From: Gemmatimonadota bacterium
GTDB taxonomy: Bacteria; Gemmatimonadota; Gemmatimonadetes; Longimicrobiales; Gaopeijiaceae
Assembly: GCA_015664885.1 (NCBI GenBank)
Contig: DQPL01000098.1
Location: 62,001 to 126,000, forward strand
Direction of reading: 5' to 3'
Length of the DNA: 64,000 nucleotides
How positions within the stretch are numbered: the stretch's first letter is position 1; each line of letters opens with the position of its first letter. The position numbers were made by a program, and so were the translations under genes. Below are positions 20,304-30,782 of the stretch, piece after piece. The notes below the pieces were generated by a model. The model worked only from the letters and a program-made list of their open reading frames with translations, was not told the DNA's origin and did no database searches.

Positions 20304-22523
20304 CTACTTCTCCTCGTCCGCTTCAGCCTCCTCAGCTTCGGCTTCAGGCGCTTCTTCGGCTTCAGCCTCCTCGGCTTCGGCTTCAGGCGCTTCTTCGGCT
20401 TCAGCTTCGGGCGCTTCCTCGGCCTCCGCTTCAGGTGCTTCTTCAGCTTCGGCTTCAGGCGCTTCTTCAGCCTCGGATTCAGGCGACTCCTCAGCGCCCC
20501 CAGCGGCTACTGCTTCCGCCTCGGCGTCTGCTGCTGCCGGGGGCGGGGACGCCGGAGCTTCGGTGTCAGCTCCATCATCGGCGTCGCCCGATGGGGGGGC
20601 TGTCGGCCGATGGACCGAGCGCCCGTCTTCATCATCCGGGCCACCCTCGGCCTCGGCCTTCGCAGCAACCTCGGCCTCGGCAGCGGCCCGCGCCGCCTCG
20701 ATTTCCTCCTGAGGCTTCCGGTCCGGCGTGTCCGTCACTTCCAGTACGATGCGACGGTTCGCGGTGTCGGACTCGCTGACTCGTAGGCTGACCTCGTCGC
20801 TGGGGCCGTAGTACTCCTCCAGCTTCTCTGGATCATCGACGCCACTTTGGGACACGGGCACAAAGCCTTCGACGTCGTCGCCCAAGTCGACGACCACGCC
20901 CTTCTCCTGAACTCGAACCACGTGGCCGTCGAGCTCCACGCCCGGTGCGAGCCGCTCGGAGATCTGCGGCCACGGGTCGTCCGTGAGCTGCTTCACGCCT
21001 AACGAGATGCGCTTGTTCTCCGCATCCACGTCCAGCACCAATACGTCGATCTCCTGGCCCTTCTGCACCACTTCGGACGGGTGCTCGATGCGCTTGGTCC
21101 AGCTCATGTCGGAAACGTGGACCAGTCCGTCGATGCCCGCCTCGATCTCCACGAAGGCACCGAACGAGGTCAGGTTGCGGACCGTACCGGCCAGCTTCGT
21201 ACCTGTCGCGTACTTCACCGGCAGCGCGAGCCACGGATCTTCCTCGATCTGCTTCATACCTAGCGAGATCTTCTCGTCGTTCGGGTCGACCTTGAGCACG
21301 ACGACCTCGATCTCTTCAGCGATCGAGACGACTTTCGAGGGATGCCTGACGTTGCGCGTCCACGACATCTCCGAGATGTGCACCAACCCTTCGACGCCCT
21401 TCTCCAACTCGATGAACGCGCCGTAGTTGGTGATCGACACGACCTTGCCGCGAACGCGCGAGCCGACCGGGTACTTCTTGTCGATGTCGGTCCACGGATA
21501 CGGCAGAAGTTGCTTGAGTCCCAGCGAGATGCGTTCGCGGTTCCAATCGATGTCGAGGACCTTGACGTCGATCGCTGCACCGATGTCGACCATCTCGGAC
21601 GGATGCCCGACGCGGCCCCAGGACATGTCGGTGATGTGGAGCAGGCCGTCGAGTCCGCCCAGGTCGATGAACGCACCGAAGTCGGTGATGTTCTTGACCT
21701 GGCCTTCGCGCACCTGCCCGACCAGGAGCTCCCTGACCAGCGTCTCGCGTTTTGTCTGGCGCTCGGCCTCGAGAATCACGCGGCGCGACACGACGATGTT
21801 CCGCCGGCGCTTGTTGAGCTTGATGATCTTGAACTTGTAGACCTCGCCAATGAGGTCCTCGATGTTCGGCACCCGCCGTAGCGCGATCTGCGAACCCGGT
21901 AGGAACGCGTCCACGCCCATGAGGTCGACGGTTACACCACCTTTGATCTTGCGCACCAACGTACCCTTGACCGGACGATCTGCGTCGTGGGCCTCGCGGA
22001 TCTTCTCCCAGACTCGCAGGAAGTCGGCCTTCTTCTTGGACAGCACGACGACCCCGTCGTCGTCCTCCAGGCTCTCGAGCAGCACTTCGACCTCGGAGCC
22101 GACTTCGGGCGCCTCCTTGAACTCGTCGAGTGCAACCGAGCCCTCGCTCTTGAAGCCGAACTCGAGAATGGCTGTGGCGTCGGTGAGACTGAGGACCCGC
22201 GCTTTGACGATCTCGCCCTCGCGAAACTCCTGAAAGTCGGAGCTGAACTGCGACAGCAGCGACTCGAACTCAGCTTTCGAGGTCGAGAGCGGCTCTTCGC
22301 CGAATGGATCGTAAATGAGCTCGGGAGAGATGCCTTCCGGCGCGTCGGCAACCGCGACGGCGGTGGCCGCCTGTTCAGCCGCCTGCTCGGCGGCCTCTTC
22401 GGCGGCTACCTCTTCTGCGGAGAGCGTGGTGACTTCACCCGTAAGGGCATCGACGATGATTTCCTCGCCTTCAGCGAGATCGCGCTCTTCGGGGTTGGGG
22501 TCTTGCGAATCGGTCATGATCAT
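20304..22523 (-). CDS. rpsA: 30S ribosomal protein S1 with acidic Ala/Glu-repeat C-terminal tail
   Basis: 739 aa; multiple S1 domains (GSRVRGKVVSITNYGAFIELEKGVEGLVHISEMSWTRN...). Confidence 0.93.
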   Translation of the reverse strand: MIMTDSQDPNPEERDLAEGEEIIVDALTGEVTTLSAEEVAAEEAAEQAAEQAATAVAVADAPEGISPELIYDPFGEEPLSTSKAEFESLLSQFSSDFQEFREGEIVKARVLSLTDATAILEFGFKSEGSVALDEFKEAPEVGSEVEVLLESLEDDDGVVVLSKKKADFLRVWEKIREAHDADRPVKGTLVRKIKGGVTVDLMGVDAFLPGSQIALRRVPNIEDLIGEVYKFKIIKLNKRRRNIVVSRRVILEAERQTKRETLVRELLVGQVREGQVKNITDFGAFIDLGGLDGLLHITDMSWGRVGHPSEMVDIGAAIDVKVLDIDWNRERISLGLKQLLPYPWTDIDKKYPVGSRVRGKVVSITNYGAFIELEKGVEGLVHISEMSWTRNVRHPSKVVSIAEEIEVVVLKVDPNDEKISLGMKQIEEDPWLALPVKYATGTKLAGTVRNLTSFGAFVEIEAGIDGLVHVSDMSWTKRIEHPSEVVQKGQEIDVLVLDVDAENKRISLGVKQLTDDPWPQISERLAPGVELDGHVVRVQEKGVVVDLGDDVEGFVPVSQSGVDDPEKLEEYYGPSDEVSLRVSESDTANRRIVLEVTDTPDRKPQEEIEAARAAAEAEVAAKAEAEGGPDDEDGRSVHRPTAPPSGDADDGADTEAPASPPPAAADAEAEAVAAGGAEESPESEAEEAPEAEAEEAPEAEAEEAPEAEAEEAPEAEAEEAEAEEAPEAEAEEAEADEEK
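20311..20480 (-). repeat. Tandem in-frame repeat encoding (EAEEAPEA)n tail of S1
   Basis: Repeated gcttcttcggcttcagcctcctcggcttcggcttcagg-type units read directly. Confidence 0.85.
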
Positions 22524-22631
22524 CTACTCGCTTCTCGCACAGGAGGGTGCGAGGCATTTGCCGGTGCTCGGGGGACGAACCCGGGTTGAAGTGGAAAAAG
22601 ACTCGGAATAGCCTGAAAAGCTATGCAGGGC

Positions 22632-23336
22632 TTAGGAAATCGTCAACCGGCGCACCAGAGTGACGACGGCGGCGACCTGGTCCTGGAAGTCGAGCCGGGT
22701 GGTATCGATCTCGTGGGCGTCGTCGGCCTTGCGCAGGGGCGAGATATCTCGCTCCGAGTCCCGGCGGTCCCGGTCGGTGATGGTCTCGATCTGAAGGGCG
22801 AGATCGGCCTCGCCGCCCGTGGGCGCGCCTTCCTGTAATAGGCGCCGCCGTGCGCGCTCAGCCACGTCCGCGACCAGGTACACCTTCACCTCTGCGTGTG
22901 GAAAGACGACGGTCCCCATGTCACGGCCGTCGGCTACCAAACGGCCCGAAGCTCCCGCGCGCCGCTGAAGGTCGAGCAGGCAGCCACGCACCGCTGGCAG
23001 ACGGGCCAAATGCGAGACGTGATCCGTGACTTCCTCGGTCCTCAACTCCGAGTCGACGACCCTACTGCCGACCCAAACCGAAAAGGCTTCGTCGGTCGGA
23101 CGCATGTCGACGTCCAAAGCCCGAAGGAATTCTTCAGAGACATCGGGCCAGCGGTCGGTGGCGATGCCTTCCTGCAGCAGCGCGAGCGTGAGCGCCCGGT
23201 AGAGCGCACCAGAATCCAAATGGCGATAGCCCAGCACGCGAGCGACCGCCTTGGCCGTGCTCGACTTTCCAGATCCGGCCGGTCCGTCGACCGTGACGAT
23301 GGGCCCCTCTGATGGTCGATGCTCACCAACGGTCAT
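22632..23336 (-). CDS. cmk: Cytidylate kinase
   Basis: 234 aa; VTVDGPAGSGKSSTAKAVARVLGYRHLDSGALYRA, VADGRDMGTVVFPHAEVKVYL. Confidence 0.94.
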   Translation of the reverse strand: MTVGEHRPSEGPIVTVDGPAGSGKSSTAKAVARVLGYRHLDSGALYRALTLALLQEGIATDRWPDVSEEFLRALDVDMRPTDEAFSVWVGSRVVDSELRTEEVTDHVSHLARLPAVRGCLLDLQRRAGASGRLVADGRDMGTVVFPHAEVKVYLVADVAERARRRLLQEGAPTGGEADLALQIETITDRDRRDSERDISPLRKADDAHEIDTTRLDFQDQVAAVVTLVRRLTIS

Positions 23337-24625
23337 GCGTGAGATCCCGCGCCCAATTCGCGCAGTAATTCCCAGAAGCCGGGAAAGCTCACGCCCGAGG
23401 CGTGGGGGTCGTCGACTTCGATGTCATTGCCGGGCGCGGCTCCCAGGACACCGAACGCCATGGCAATGCGGTGATCGTCGAAGGCTTCGACCCTGCCCTT
23501 CAGTGGGCGATCGGAGCCGAGCACGATAAGGCCGTCTTCGTGCTCCTCCACATCCACGCCGAGCACGCGAAGGTTGCGAACCACCGCATCGATTCGATCG
23601 CTCTCCTTCGCGCGCAGTTCCTGCGCCCCGCGGATGCTCGTCTCACCCTGGGCGCGGGCTCCGAGCACGGCGACCAAGGGTAGCTCGTCGATCATGCGCG
23701 GTACTTCCGCGGCGCCGACATGCGTCCCCGTCAGCGACGACAGGCTGGCCGACACCGTGCCCTTGGCTTCAAGGTTCTCGTCGTCGGCATCGGTCTCGAC
23801 CGTGATCTCCGCGCCCATGCGCTCGAGCACGTCCAAGAACGCCGTGCGCGTCGGATTCAGGCCCACGCCGACGATGTCGAGCGAAGCGGCTGTACCCCCG
23901 AGCACGGCTGATGCCAACAGAAAGGCCGCCGAACTGACGTCCCCTGGCACGCGAAAGTCGAGCTCGGAGATTCGGTTGGGCGGATTGTGCATCTCCACAC
24001 GCCATCCATCCGCCACAGCCCGGCTCTCCGTCGATACACCTACTTGTCGGAAGATCCGCTCCGTGTGATCTCGCGACTGCTCGGGCTCGGTGATCAGCGC
24101 TGACGCGCCCCCAGTGAGTCCTGCCAACAAGATGGAAGACTTCACCTGTGCGCTCGCGACCGGTGTCGACCAATCGATCTCCTGTAGAGGTCGCTTGCCG
24201 CGCAGCCGGATTGGCAGCAGCCCGTCTTCGGCCAGAAAGTCGAAACGCGCTCCCATGGCGCTCAGTGGCTCAGTTACTCGACGCATGGGCCGGGAGCGCA
24301 GGGACTCGTCGCCGGTAATGGTTGTTTCGACCGCGCTTCCCGACAAGACGCCCAGCAGCAGCCTCGCCCCCGTTCCGCTGTTGCCGAGATCGAGCTGCGA
24401 GCCCGGACTGCGCAGACCCCCAAGACCCACGCCCTGCACCGTGATTTCGCTCCCGTCCGAGGGAATTTGGGGGATCCCCGCGCCCAGCGCACGCAGCGCA
24501 TTGGCCGTGGATTCCGCGTCGCCTCCAAACAGGAGACCGCTGATGCGACTCTCTCCCTCCGCGAGCGCGGACAGGATCAGGGCACGCTGCGTGAGCGACT
24601 TGTCGCCCGGCACATGGACCCTCAC
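23333..24625 (-). CDS. aroA: 3-phosphoshikimate 1-carboxyvinyltransferase
   Basis: 430 aa; PGDKSLTQRALILSALAEGES, LDLGNSGTGARLLLG, KESDRIDA. Confidence 0.94.
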   Translation of the reverse strand: MRVHVPGDKSLTQRALILSALAEGESRISGLLFGGDAESTANALRALGAGIPQIPSDGSEITVQGVGLGGLRSPGSQLDLGNSGTGARLLLGVLSGSAVETTITGDESLRSRPMRRVTEPLSAMGARFDFLAEDGLLPIRLRGKRPLQEIDWSTPVASAQVKSSILLAGLTGGASALITEPEQSRDHTERIFRQVGVSTESRAVADGWRVEMHNPPNRISELDFRVPGDVSSAAFLLASAVLGGTAASLDIVGVGLNPTRTAFLDVLERMGAEITVETDADDENLEAKGTVSASLSSLTGTHVGAAEVPRMIDELPLVAVLGARAQGETSIRGAQELRAKESDRIDAVVRNLRVLGVDVEEHEDGLIVLGSDRPLKGRVEAFDDHRIAMAFGVLGAAPGNDIEVDDPHASGVSFPGFWELLRELGAGSHA

Positions 24626-25470
24626 GCGTCACTCCAGCTTCGGGTTCTATTCATCAAGGCCACGATCGCCTCGACGTCCCCGCGCTCGAGCTCGTCAGCC
24701 GCATTCTGAAGGGTCTCGGCCGTGTTTCGCAGCGCTCTAACGAGATCCGGATGGGCGTCCTCGAACAAGCCCGCCCACATCTCCGGGTTGCTGGCCGCGA
24801 GCCGCGTCATGTCGCGTCCGCCAGGGCCGAGGTCACCCGGGACGATGCCCTCGTCGTCGAGTGCGGCGGCGAGGCCGTTCGCGGCTAGCTGAGGTAGGTG
24901 GCTCACCAGCGACATGAGGCGATCGTGGGCCTGCGCCGAAGTCCGCACGGGCCTCGCGCCCATAGAACGCCACAGCGCCTCCACCTTCTCGCTATGAGCA
25001 CCAGCGTCGGGCTCGGCGACGATCCAGACGATCGCACCCTCGAAGAGGTCTGGTCGGGATGCGGGAAAACCCGACGCCTCGCTCCCGGCCATGGGGTGCG
25101 CGCCAACGAATCGACTGGCTACTCCGGCTTTCGCTGCGGCGCGTGCGACGGGCGCCTTCAGTCCCGAGATGTCCATGATGGTCGCGTCTCGGGCCAACGT
25201 GTCGGCAGCGATGTCTGCGATCAAGCGACACGCAGCCTGCAGCGGCGTCGCGATGGCCACCAGATCGGCCTCCTGCAGGGCTTCTTTCAAGTCCTCCGGC
25301 GCGGCCATCACCGCCCCGGCGTATAGAGCAGCACGACGTTCGTCGGCGTCGTGGGACCACCCTCGCACTTCGGGAGCAGCGGCGGTCCCCGTGAGCGCCC
25401 GGGCGAACGACCCACCCATCACCCCGAGACCTACTACCGCGACCCGCTGAAACGGGGCGGCCTCAGACAT
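24622..25470 (-). CDS. tyrA: Prephenate dehydrogenase
   Basis: [32 protein letters not shown]; start at internal ATG. Confidence 0.88.
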   Translation of the reverse strand: MSEAAPFQRVAVVGLGVMGGSFARALTGTAAAPEVRGWSHDADERRAALYAGAVMAAPEDLKEALQEADLVAIATPLQAACRLIADIAADTLARDATIMDISGLKAPVARAAAKAGVASRFVGAHPMAGSEASGFPASRPDLFEGAIVWIVAEPDAGAHSEKVEALWRSMGARPVRTSAQAHDRLMSLVSHLPQLAANGLAAALDDEGIVPGDLGPGGRDMTRLAASNPEMWAGLFEDAHPDLVRALRNTAETLQNAADELERGDVEAIVALMNRTRSWSDA

Positions 25471-26389
25471 CTTCGGGCTCACCGCGGTGGCACACCTCGA
25501 ACGAGAGACCGTCGTATGCGACCTTGGAGGCCGGAAACACATCACGGGCCTCGTCTCGCAGGGGTGTCGGGTCATCGGAGTATCGCGCCGACAGGTGCGT
25601 GAGGAAGAGTTGGAGCACGTCGGCCTCTCTAGCTACGCCGGCCGCTTCAGCCGCGGTGCTGTGCTGCGTGTCGATCGCGCGCTCCTTCTCCTCTTCTGCG
25701 AACGTCGCTTCATGGATGAGCACGTCGGCCCCCTTCGCCCGCTCGACGGTGCTTGCCGCGGGGCGGGTATCCCCCGTGTAGACGACGGTTCGTCCCGGGC
25801 GCGGCTTGCCCACCAGCTCGGCGGCGCGGATCAGGCGGCCGTCCACCTCGACATCCTCGCCGTGGTGGAGTCGCCCGAAGAGCGGGCCTTCGGGCACACC
25901 GAGCTCGTGCACCCGATCCACGTCGAAGCGTCCCAGGCGGTCCTTCTCGACCAGCGCCCATCCAACTGCCGAGCGGCCATGTTCGACTGCGAAAGCCTCG
26001 ATGCGGTACTCGCCACCGTCGAAGCCCTCGCCGGACTGCACCTCGATGACGTCGACCGGGAATGGAATACGGTCCACGCCGAGGCTGACAGTCTTGCGAA
26101 GCCAGTCGCTCGATCCGCGAGGTCCATAGAGCGCGATGCCTTCGGTACGTCCCTGCAAAGCCATGGTACGCAGCAGGCCGGTGATGCCGAGAAAGTGGTC
26201 CGCGTGCACATGCGTGACGAAGATTGCTTGCACGGCGAAACCCGTCCCGTAGCGCATCATCTGTCGCTGCGTGCCCTCGCCACAGTCGAAGAGGAACTGG
26301 TCCCCTTCCCTCTGAATCGCGATCGCACTGACGTTGCGACCTACGGTGGGACGGGCTGCCGCCGTACCCAGGAACGTGATGCGAATCAT
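25463..26389 (-). CDS. rnz: Ribonuclease Z
   Basis: 308 aa; [51 protein letters not shown]. Confidence 0.93.
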   Translation of the reverse strand: MIRITFLGTAAARPTVGRNVSAIAIQREGDQFLFDCGEGTQRQMMRYGTGFAVQAIFVTHVHADHFLGITGLLRTMALQGRTEGIALYGPRGSSDWLRKTVSLGVDRIPFPVDVIEVQSGEGFDGGEYRIEAFAVEHGRSAVGWALVEKDRLGRFDVDRVHELGVPEGPLFGRLHHGEDVEVDGRLIRAAELVGKPRPGRTVVYTGDTRPAASTVERAKGADVLIHEATFAEEEKERAIDTQHSTAAEAAGVAREADVLQLFLTHLSARYSDDPTPLRDEARDVFPASKVAYDGLSFEVCHRGEPEDV

Positions 26390-26402
26390 GGCTAGCCAGT
26401 TG

Positions 26403-28481
26403 CTACCAGACGCGGAACTGGAATTGGAGCGTGCGCCCCGGTTGGGGGAGCCCGCACTGATCGTAGACAGTAGCGTCGGTGGCGTTGCGCAGGGAAGCGG
26501 AAGCGTCGAGCCGTGAAAGGCCGCCGCTACTACCCAGTCGGAAGATCCTTCGCAGCGAGAAGTCCACGGAGCCGCTGGCCCCCAGCGGTTGCAGGCCGCC
26601 TAGCTCGGGGTTCTCACAGCTTTGGCCGCCCACGAAGCGGAAGTTGCCTGAGGCCCGAAATCCGGCGCCGAGCGCGCTCTCCAGGCCGAGTTTCCCGGTA
26701 ACCGAGGGCTCGTATTCGAGCTCGACCTCGCTACCGTCGAAGTCCATGCCCTTAACATTCTGGAGGGTGACATCGCTCGAGAGCGTCGCAACGCCCAGGG
26801 TTCCAACCGCGAGCAGCTCGATTCCCGCGCTTCGTACCCTGTCGCGGTTGATTCGTCGGAAGCGGCGCATGCCGTCGGCGGAGGTCACCGAGGTGCGCAC
26901 AATCCCGCCGTTTAACCGCTGGTAGAATCCCACCACCTGGAACTCGATGTCTCCCGTTCTCTGCAGCGTGAAGCCCCCCTCGGCGCCCACGAGCGTCTCC
27001 GGGACGAGGTCGGGATTCGGTTCGAAACGTCCCAGCGCCCCCGAATACAGTTCGCGCAACGAGGGGAATCGTGCGCGCCGACTAACGCCACCATGCACCA
27101 AGAGCCCTTCGCTTACGAGCGAGCTCATTCCGAGCCGGAACCCGTACTGGGTCAGGCGCCCCAAGGGCGCCTTGTCTCCGCTCTCGGGCGTGTCTGCTCC
27201 GTCGACCACCGTGCCCAGAGAAAGGCGCGTACGCCCCGAGCCGCCGAGTCTCCATTCGGACTCCGCCGCGAGCGACCACAAGCGCTGTCGATAGCTGTTC
27301 GCACCGCCGGGGGTCAGGATCTCATCGTGAGAGACGTCCGCGTAGGTTGCAGCGGCCCTGATATCTCCTCGGTCTCCGGCGGTGTGATCGCCTTCGAGGC
27401 GCAGGCTGATTGTGCGGTCATCGGCCTCTTCGCGGCCAACTACTCGGGAGAACAGTTCCGAGTCGTACTGGTCGATACGGGTCGATCCCAGGTCGACTCC
27501 GATGCTCGCCTCCACGTCCCCGCGACCACCGCCGCCGGTCTCACGCATGCCGGTCCCGATCGAGAAGGCCGTGAAGAGTCGAGTCTGCTCGGGATACCGC
27601 CATAGTCGCGGGTCGTCCTGATGCGCCTCGGGCTGCACGCCGCGCTCGACGTCGAGCGCCGACGTGACCAGGGAAGCCCAGGCGCCTCCATCCGCCAGAT
27701 ATCGGGCCGCGAAGAAGCCATCGATTCGCCGGGAGTCACTGTTGAGGCGCAGGTTGTCCGAGCCGGTCAGGAATTTCGACCGCAGGTTCGCCTCGTTCTG
27801 GGCTCCACCGGGGATGGTGATGCCAGGTCGGTCCTCGAAGCCGGCACCGACCCGTACCAGCCACTGGCTGAAGTCACGCTCGAGCAAACGCGACGCGTTC
27901 ACCGAAACGTTGGTTCCCCCGGTCTCGTCGAGCGACATCCCCAGCGTCAACGGTGTAACGCTCTCGAGTCGACCCGGCACGCGTGCGATGTCGACTTCGA
28001 TGATGCCACCGAGCGTGTTGGGGCCGTACAGCACAGAGGACAGACCGCGAATGAGGCGCACGCCCTGTGCGGCGGTCAGCGGGATGATCGACATGTCGGT
28101 CCGGTGGTCCCACCCGATGGTGAGTGGCACGCCATCGAGGAAGACGCCGATCTGCCGCTCGTCGGAACCGCGGATGGCGGGCTGCGCTTCGCCGCGACTG
28201 TTCCGCCTGACCACCACCAGCGGCATCGCGCGCATAACCTCTTCCATCGAGGGCGCGGGAGTCGAGCCGAGCGAATCGAGGCGGACCTCCACAGCGCTGG
28301 AGCCGCCGGTCGTCAGGGCGGGTCGCGCCAGACTGATCGTGATGCCGCGCAATGCGTGCAGGTCGTACTGGCGCGCCACTCGGCTCGAGTCGACGCGCAC
28401 AGTGTCGCGTGCCTGAGCCGCCAGCGTCGCCGGCGCGGCTAGGCACAGAAGAGGGAGAATCGGACGAACGAGTCGCCGCAT
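26403..28481 (-). CDS. TonB-dependent outer membrane receptor
   Basis: Signal peptide, plug domain ([24 protein letters not shown]), C-terminal beta-barrel strand ending FQFRVW. Confidence 0.88.
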   Translation of the reverse strand: MRRLVRPILPLLCLAAPATLAAQARDTVRVDSSRVARQYDLHALRGITISLARPALTTGGSSAVEVRLDSLGSTPAPSMEEVMRAMPLVVVRRNSRGEAQPAIRGSDERQIGVFLDGVPLTIGWDHRTDMSIIPLTAAQGVRLIRGLSSVLYGPNTLGGIIEVDIARVPGRLESVTPLTLGMSLDETGGTNVSVNASRLLERDFSQWLVRVGAGFEDRPGITIPGGAQNEANLRSKFLTGSDNLRLNSDSRRIDGFFAARYLADGGAWASLVTSALDVERGVQPEAHQDDPRLWRYPEQTRLFTAFSIGTGMRETGGGGRGDVEASIGVDLGSTRIDQYDSELFSRVVGREEADDRTISLRLEGDHTAGDRGDIRAAATYADVSHDEILTPGGANSYRQRLWSLAAESEWRLGGSGRTRLSLGTVVDGADTPESGDKAPLGRLTQYGFRLGMSSLVSEGLLVHGGVSRRARFPSLRELYSGALGRFEPNPDLVPETLVGAEGGFTLQRTGDIEFQVVGFYQRLNGGIVRTSVTSADGMRRFRRINRDRVRSAGIELLAVGTLGVATLSSDVTLQNVKGMDFDGSEVELEYEPSVTGKLGLESALGAGFRASGNFRFVGGQSCENPELGGLQPLGASGSVDFSLRRIFRLGSSGGLSRLDASASLRNATDATVYDQCGLPQPGRTLQFQFRVW

Positions 28482-28678
28482 GAAGTTCCTGTACTTGGTT
28501 GTCGTTGTGGGTCGCCCTCGTCTAGGACGTATACCCCGGATTGTTCCGACGGGCTCTGCTCGTGGGAGCCGCATGACGGGACACGGAAAGTAATGCGTTC
28601 GTTGAGCTTCGGCCGTGGACAGCGTGCCCACGGAGGGGTATCCTGACCTAGTCTTGATCGACCCCGAGGGAGGATCCG

Positions 28679-29989
28679 ATGCAGAGCCGACGCCGATTCC
28701 TGGGTACGCTGTCCCTTCCTGCTGCCGCAGCCGCGGTTGGGCTGCCGCTGCGCCCCGTCGAACTGAGCGCGAGCGTCCTGGACATAGCCGTCGATCTCAG
28801 CGGTCATCCGGGCTCGCCGAGCGAAGTCGCGGCCGATGAAGACTTCTGGTTCGAGGTCGCGCGCGCGTTCACGGTCGATCGCACGCTGGTGAATTTGAAC
28901 AACGGTGGCGTGAGCCCCTCGCCGGGTTGGGTGCAGGACGCCATGAAGCGCCACCTCGACTTCTCCAACCTCGCGCCCTCGTACACGATGTGGAGCGTGC
29001 TCGAGCCGCAGCGTGAAGGCGTGCGCGAGCGCATGGCCCGCGAATGGGGTGTCGACACCGAGGAGATCGCCTTCACGCGAAACGCGTCTGAGAGCCTGCA
29101 GATCATGCAGCTCGGCATCGAGCTCCAGCGCGGTGACGAAGTGCTGACCACCACGCAGGACTATGGGCGCATGATCACCACGTTCAAGCAGCGTGGTCGT
29201 CGCGAGGGGATCGTGCTCAAACAGATCCAGATCCCAGTGCCAGCGGAGGATCCGGCGGAGATCGTGCGTCTCTTCGAGCAGGCGATCACGCCCAAGACAA
29301 GGGCGATTCTGGCGTGCCATATGATCAACCTCACCGGCCAGATCCTGCCCATCACCGAGCTGAACGCACTGGCGCGCTCGCGCGGAATTCCGCTCATCAT
29401 CGATGGCGCGCATGCGCTGGCTCACTTCGACTTCTCGCTCGGCGATCTCGACGTCGACAACTACTCCACCAGCTTGCATAAGTGGCTGTTCGCACCGCAC
29501 GGCACCGGCCTGCTTTACGTACGCAAGGAGAAGATCCCCGAGGTCTGGCCGCTGATGGCCGCGCCCGAGCGCATGGATTCCGACATTCGCAAGTTCGAAG
29601 AGATCGGCACCCACCCCGCCGCCAATTATCTAGCGATCGGCGAGGCTTTGACCTTCCATCAGGGCATCGGGTCAGCGCGCAAGGCCGCGCGCCTGGTCTA
29701 CCTCAGGGACTATTGGGCTGACAAGCTGCTCGAGAACGACAACGTGAGGTTGCACACCAGCCTGAAGCCGGGGTTCGCGTGTGGCATTGCGAACGTCGAG
29801 ATTGAGGGCGTCGCGCCTAACGACCTACGCGACTACTTGTGGGACGCGCACCGGATCATCGTGGTGTCGATCAACCATGCCGAGTTCCAGGGCCTCCGAG
29901 TGAGCCCCAGCGTGTATACCACGCTGCCCGAGCTCGACCGGTTCGTGGACATCATGAATCATGTGGCTAAGAACGGACTTCCGGCCTAG
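28679..29989 (+). CDS. Aminotransferase class V-fold PLP enzyme with Tat-type signal
   Basis: 436 aa; MQSRRRFLGTLSLPAAAAAVG; LIIDGAHALAHFDFSLGDLDVDNYSTSLHKWLFAPHGTGLLYV. Confidence 0.88.
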   Translation: MQSRRRFLGTLSLPAAAAAVGLPLRPVELSASVLDIAVDLSGHPGSPSEVAADEDFWFEVARAFTVDRTLVNLNNGGVSPSPGWVQDAMKRHLDFSNLAPSYTMWSVLEPQREGVRERMAREWGVDTEEIAFTRNASESLQIMQLGIELQRGDEVLTTTQDYGRMITTFKQRGRREGIVLKQIQIPVPAEDPAEIVRLFEQAITPKTRAILACHMINLTGQILPITELNALARSRGIPLIIDGAHALAHFDFSLGDLDVDNYSTSLHKWLFAPHGTGLLYVRKEKIPEVWPLMAAPERMDSDIRKFEEIGTHPAANYLAIGEALTFHQGIGSARKAARLVYLRDYWADKLLENDNVRLHTSLKPGFACGIANVEIEGVAPNDLRDYLWDAHRIIVVSINHAEFQGLRVSPSVYTTLPELDRFVDIMNHVAKNGLPA

Positions 29990-30150
29990 GCGTCGGCCCC
30001 CTCTTGGGCCGGCTTCGGAGCCTGCTTCTCACGGTTCAGGAACAGAAGCACTCCGCCAATCAGGAGCAGCGCCGGCACGTCGCCAAAGAGGTTGGCGCGC
30101 TCCGTGGAGTCGCGCAGCGCCTGCACGAGCATGACCAGGCCGTGCGCCAG
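29986..30150 (-). pseudogene. Possible 3' remnant of a small membrane-protein gene (C-terminus ...ERANLFGDVPALLLIGGVLLFLNREKQAPKPAQEGADA)
   Basis: Hydrophobic helix plus charged tail read on minus strand, convergent with the Uma2 remnant. Confidence 0.35.
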
Positions 30151-30157
30151 GCTGGAC

Positions 30158-30540
30158 TCGCCGATCCGCTTCGGTTGGGCGTGACCGTCGGTCCCATCAC
30201 CGTGCACTTGGAAGAGGAGCTCGTCTTGGAGCCCGATCTGGTGTTCGTCCGTCAGGATAGGATGAGCATCGTAGATCCCGAAGGACACAGACACGGCCCT
30301 CCCGACCTCGTGGTGGAGATCCTGTCGCCGAGCCGGAAGCACTACGACCGGACCCTCAAGCGGAAACGCTATCTGGATAGCGGCGGCGGCGAAGTGTGGA
30401 TCATCGACATCGATGAGCGGATGGTAGAGGTCTGGCGCCCGGAATCGCAGAAGCCGGAGCAGGTCCGCAAGGTTCTGCTCTGGCGTGTCGACGACCACGC
30501 TTTCGAGATTCCCCTGCTCGAGGTGTTCCGGGAGTTGTAG
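30158..30540 (+). pseudogene. Uma2-family endonuclease (DUF820), C-terminal portion only
   Basis: VHLEEELVLEPDLVFVRQDR...PPDLVVEILSPSRKHYDRTLKRKRYLDSGGGEVWIIDIDERMVEVWRP; usual N-terminal half not found. Confidence 0.65.
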
Positions 30541-30782
30541 GCGGCGGAGATGGTCTTCCCTCGGGAGTTCTCCGCAGCGCCTGCCGAAGATCTCCTCGGG
30601 ATCCATAGTCGAATCGATGGCCACCTCGTAGAACCCGTCCATCATCTCTTCCCAGCTCAGATCGTCCCATTCCACCTCCGGTGTAGGGTAGTCCCCAGGA
30701 ACCCTCCCCGCCCCACGGGTGTTCGAGCCACGAATCCCGCCCCATACTTATGCGTTGCCCGGAACCCGGCAGGAGAGCCTCC

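Noticed and set aside
20311-20480. CRISPR-like direct repeats
   Set aside because: Repeats are in-frame within the S1 coding sequence, without regular unique spacers.
28482-28678. Cobalamin riboswitch upstream of the TonB receptor
   Set aside because: No B12-box-like sequence recognised in the intergenic region.
28679-29989. Class V aminotransferase as EgtE of the ergothioneine pathway
   Set aside because: Distant from the egt genes and carries an export signal.
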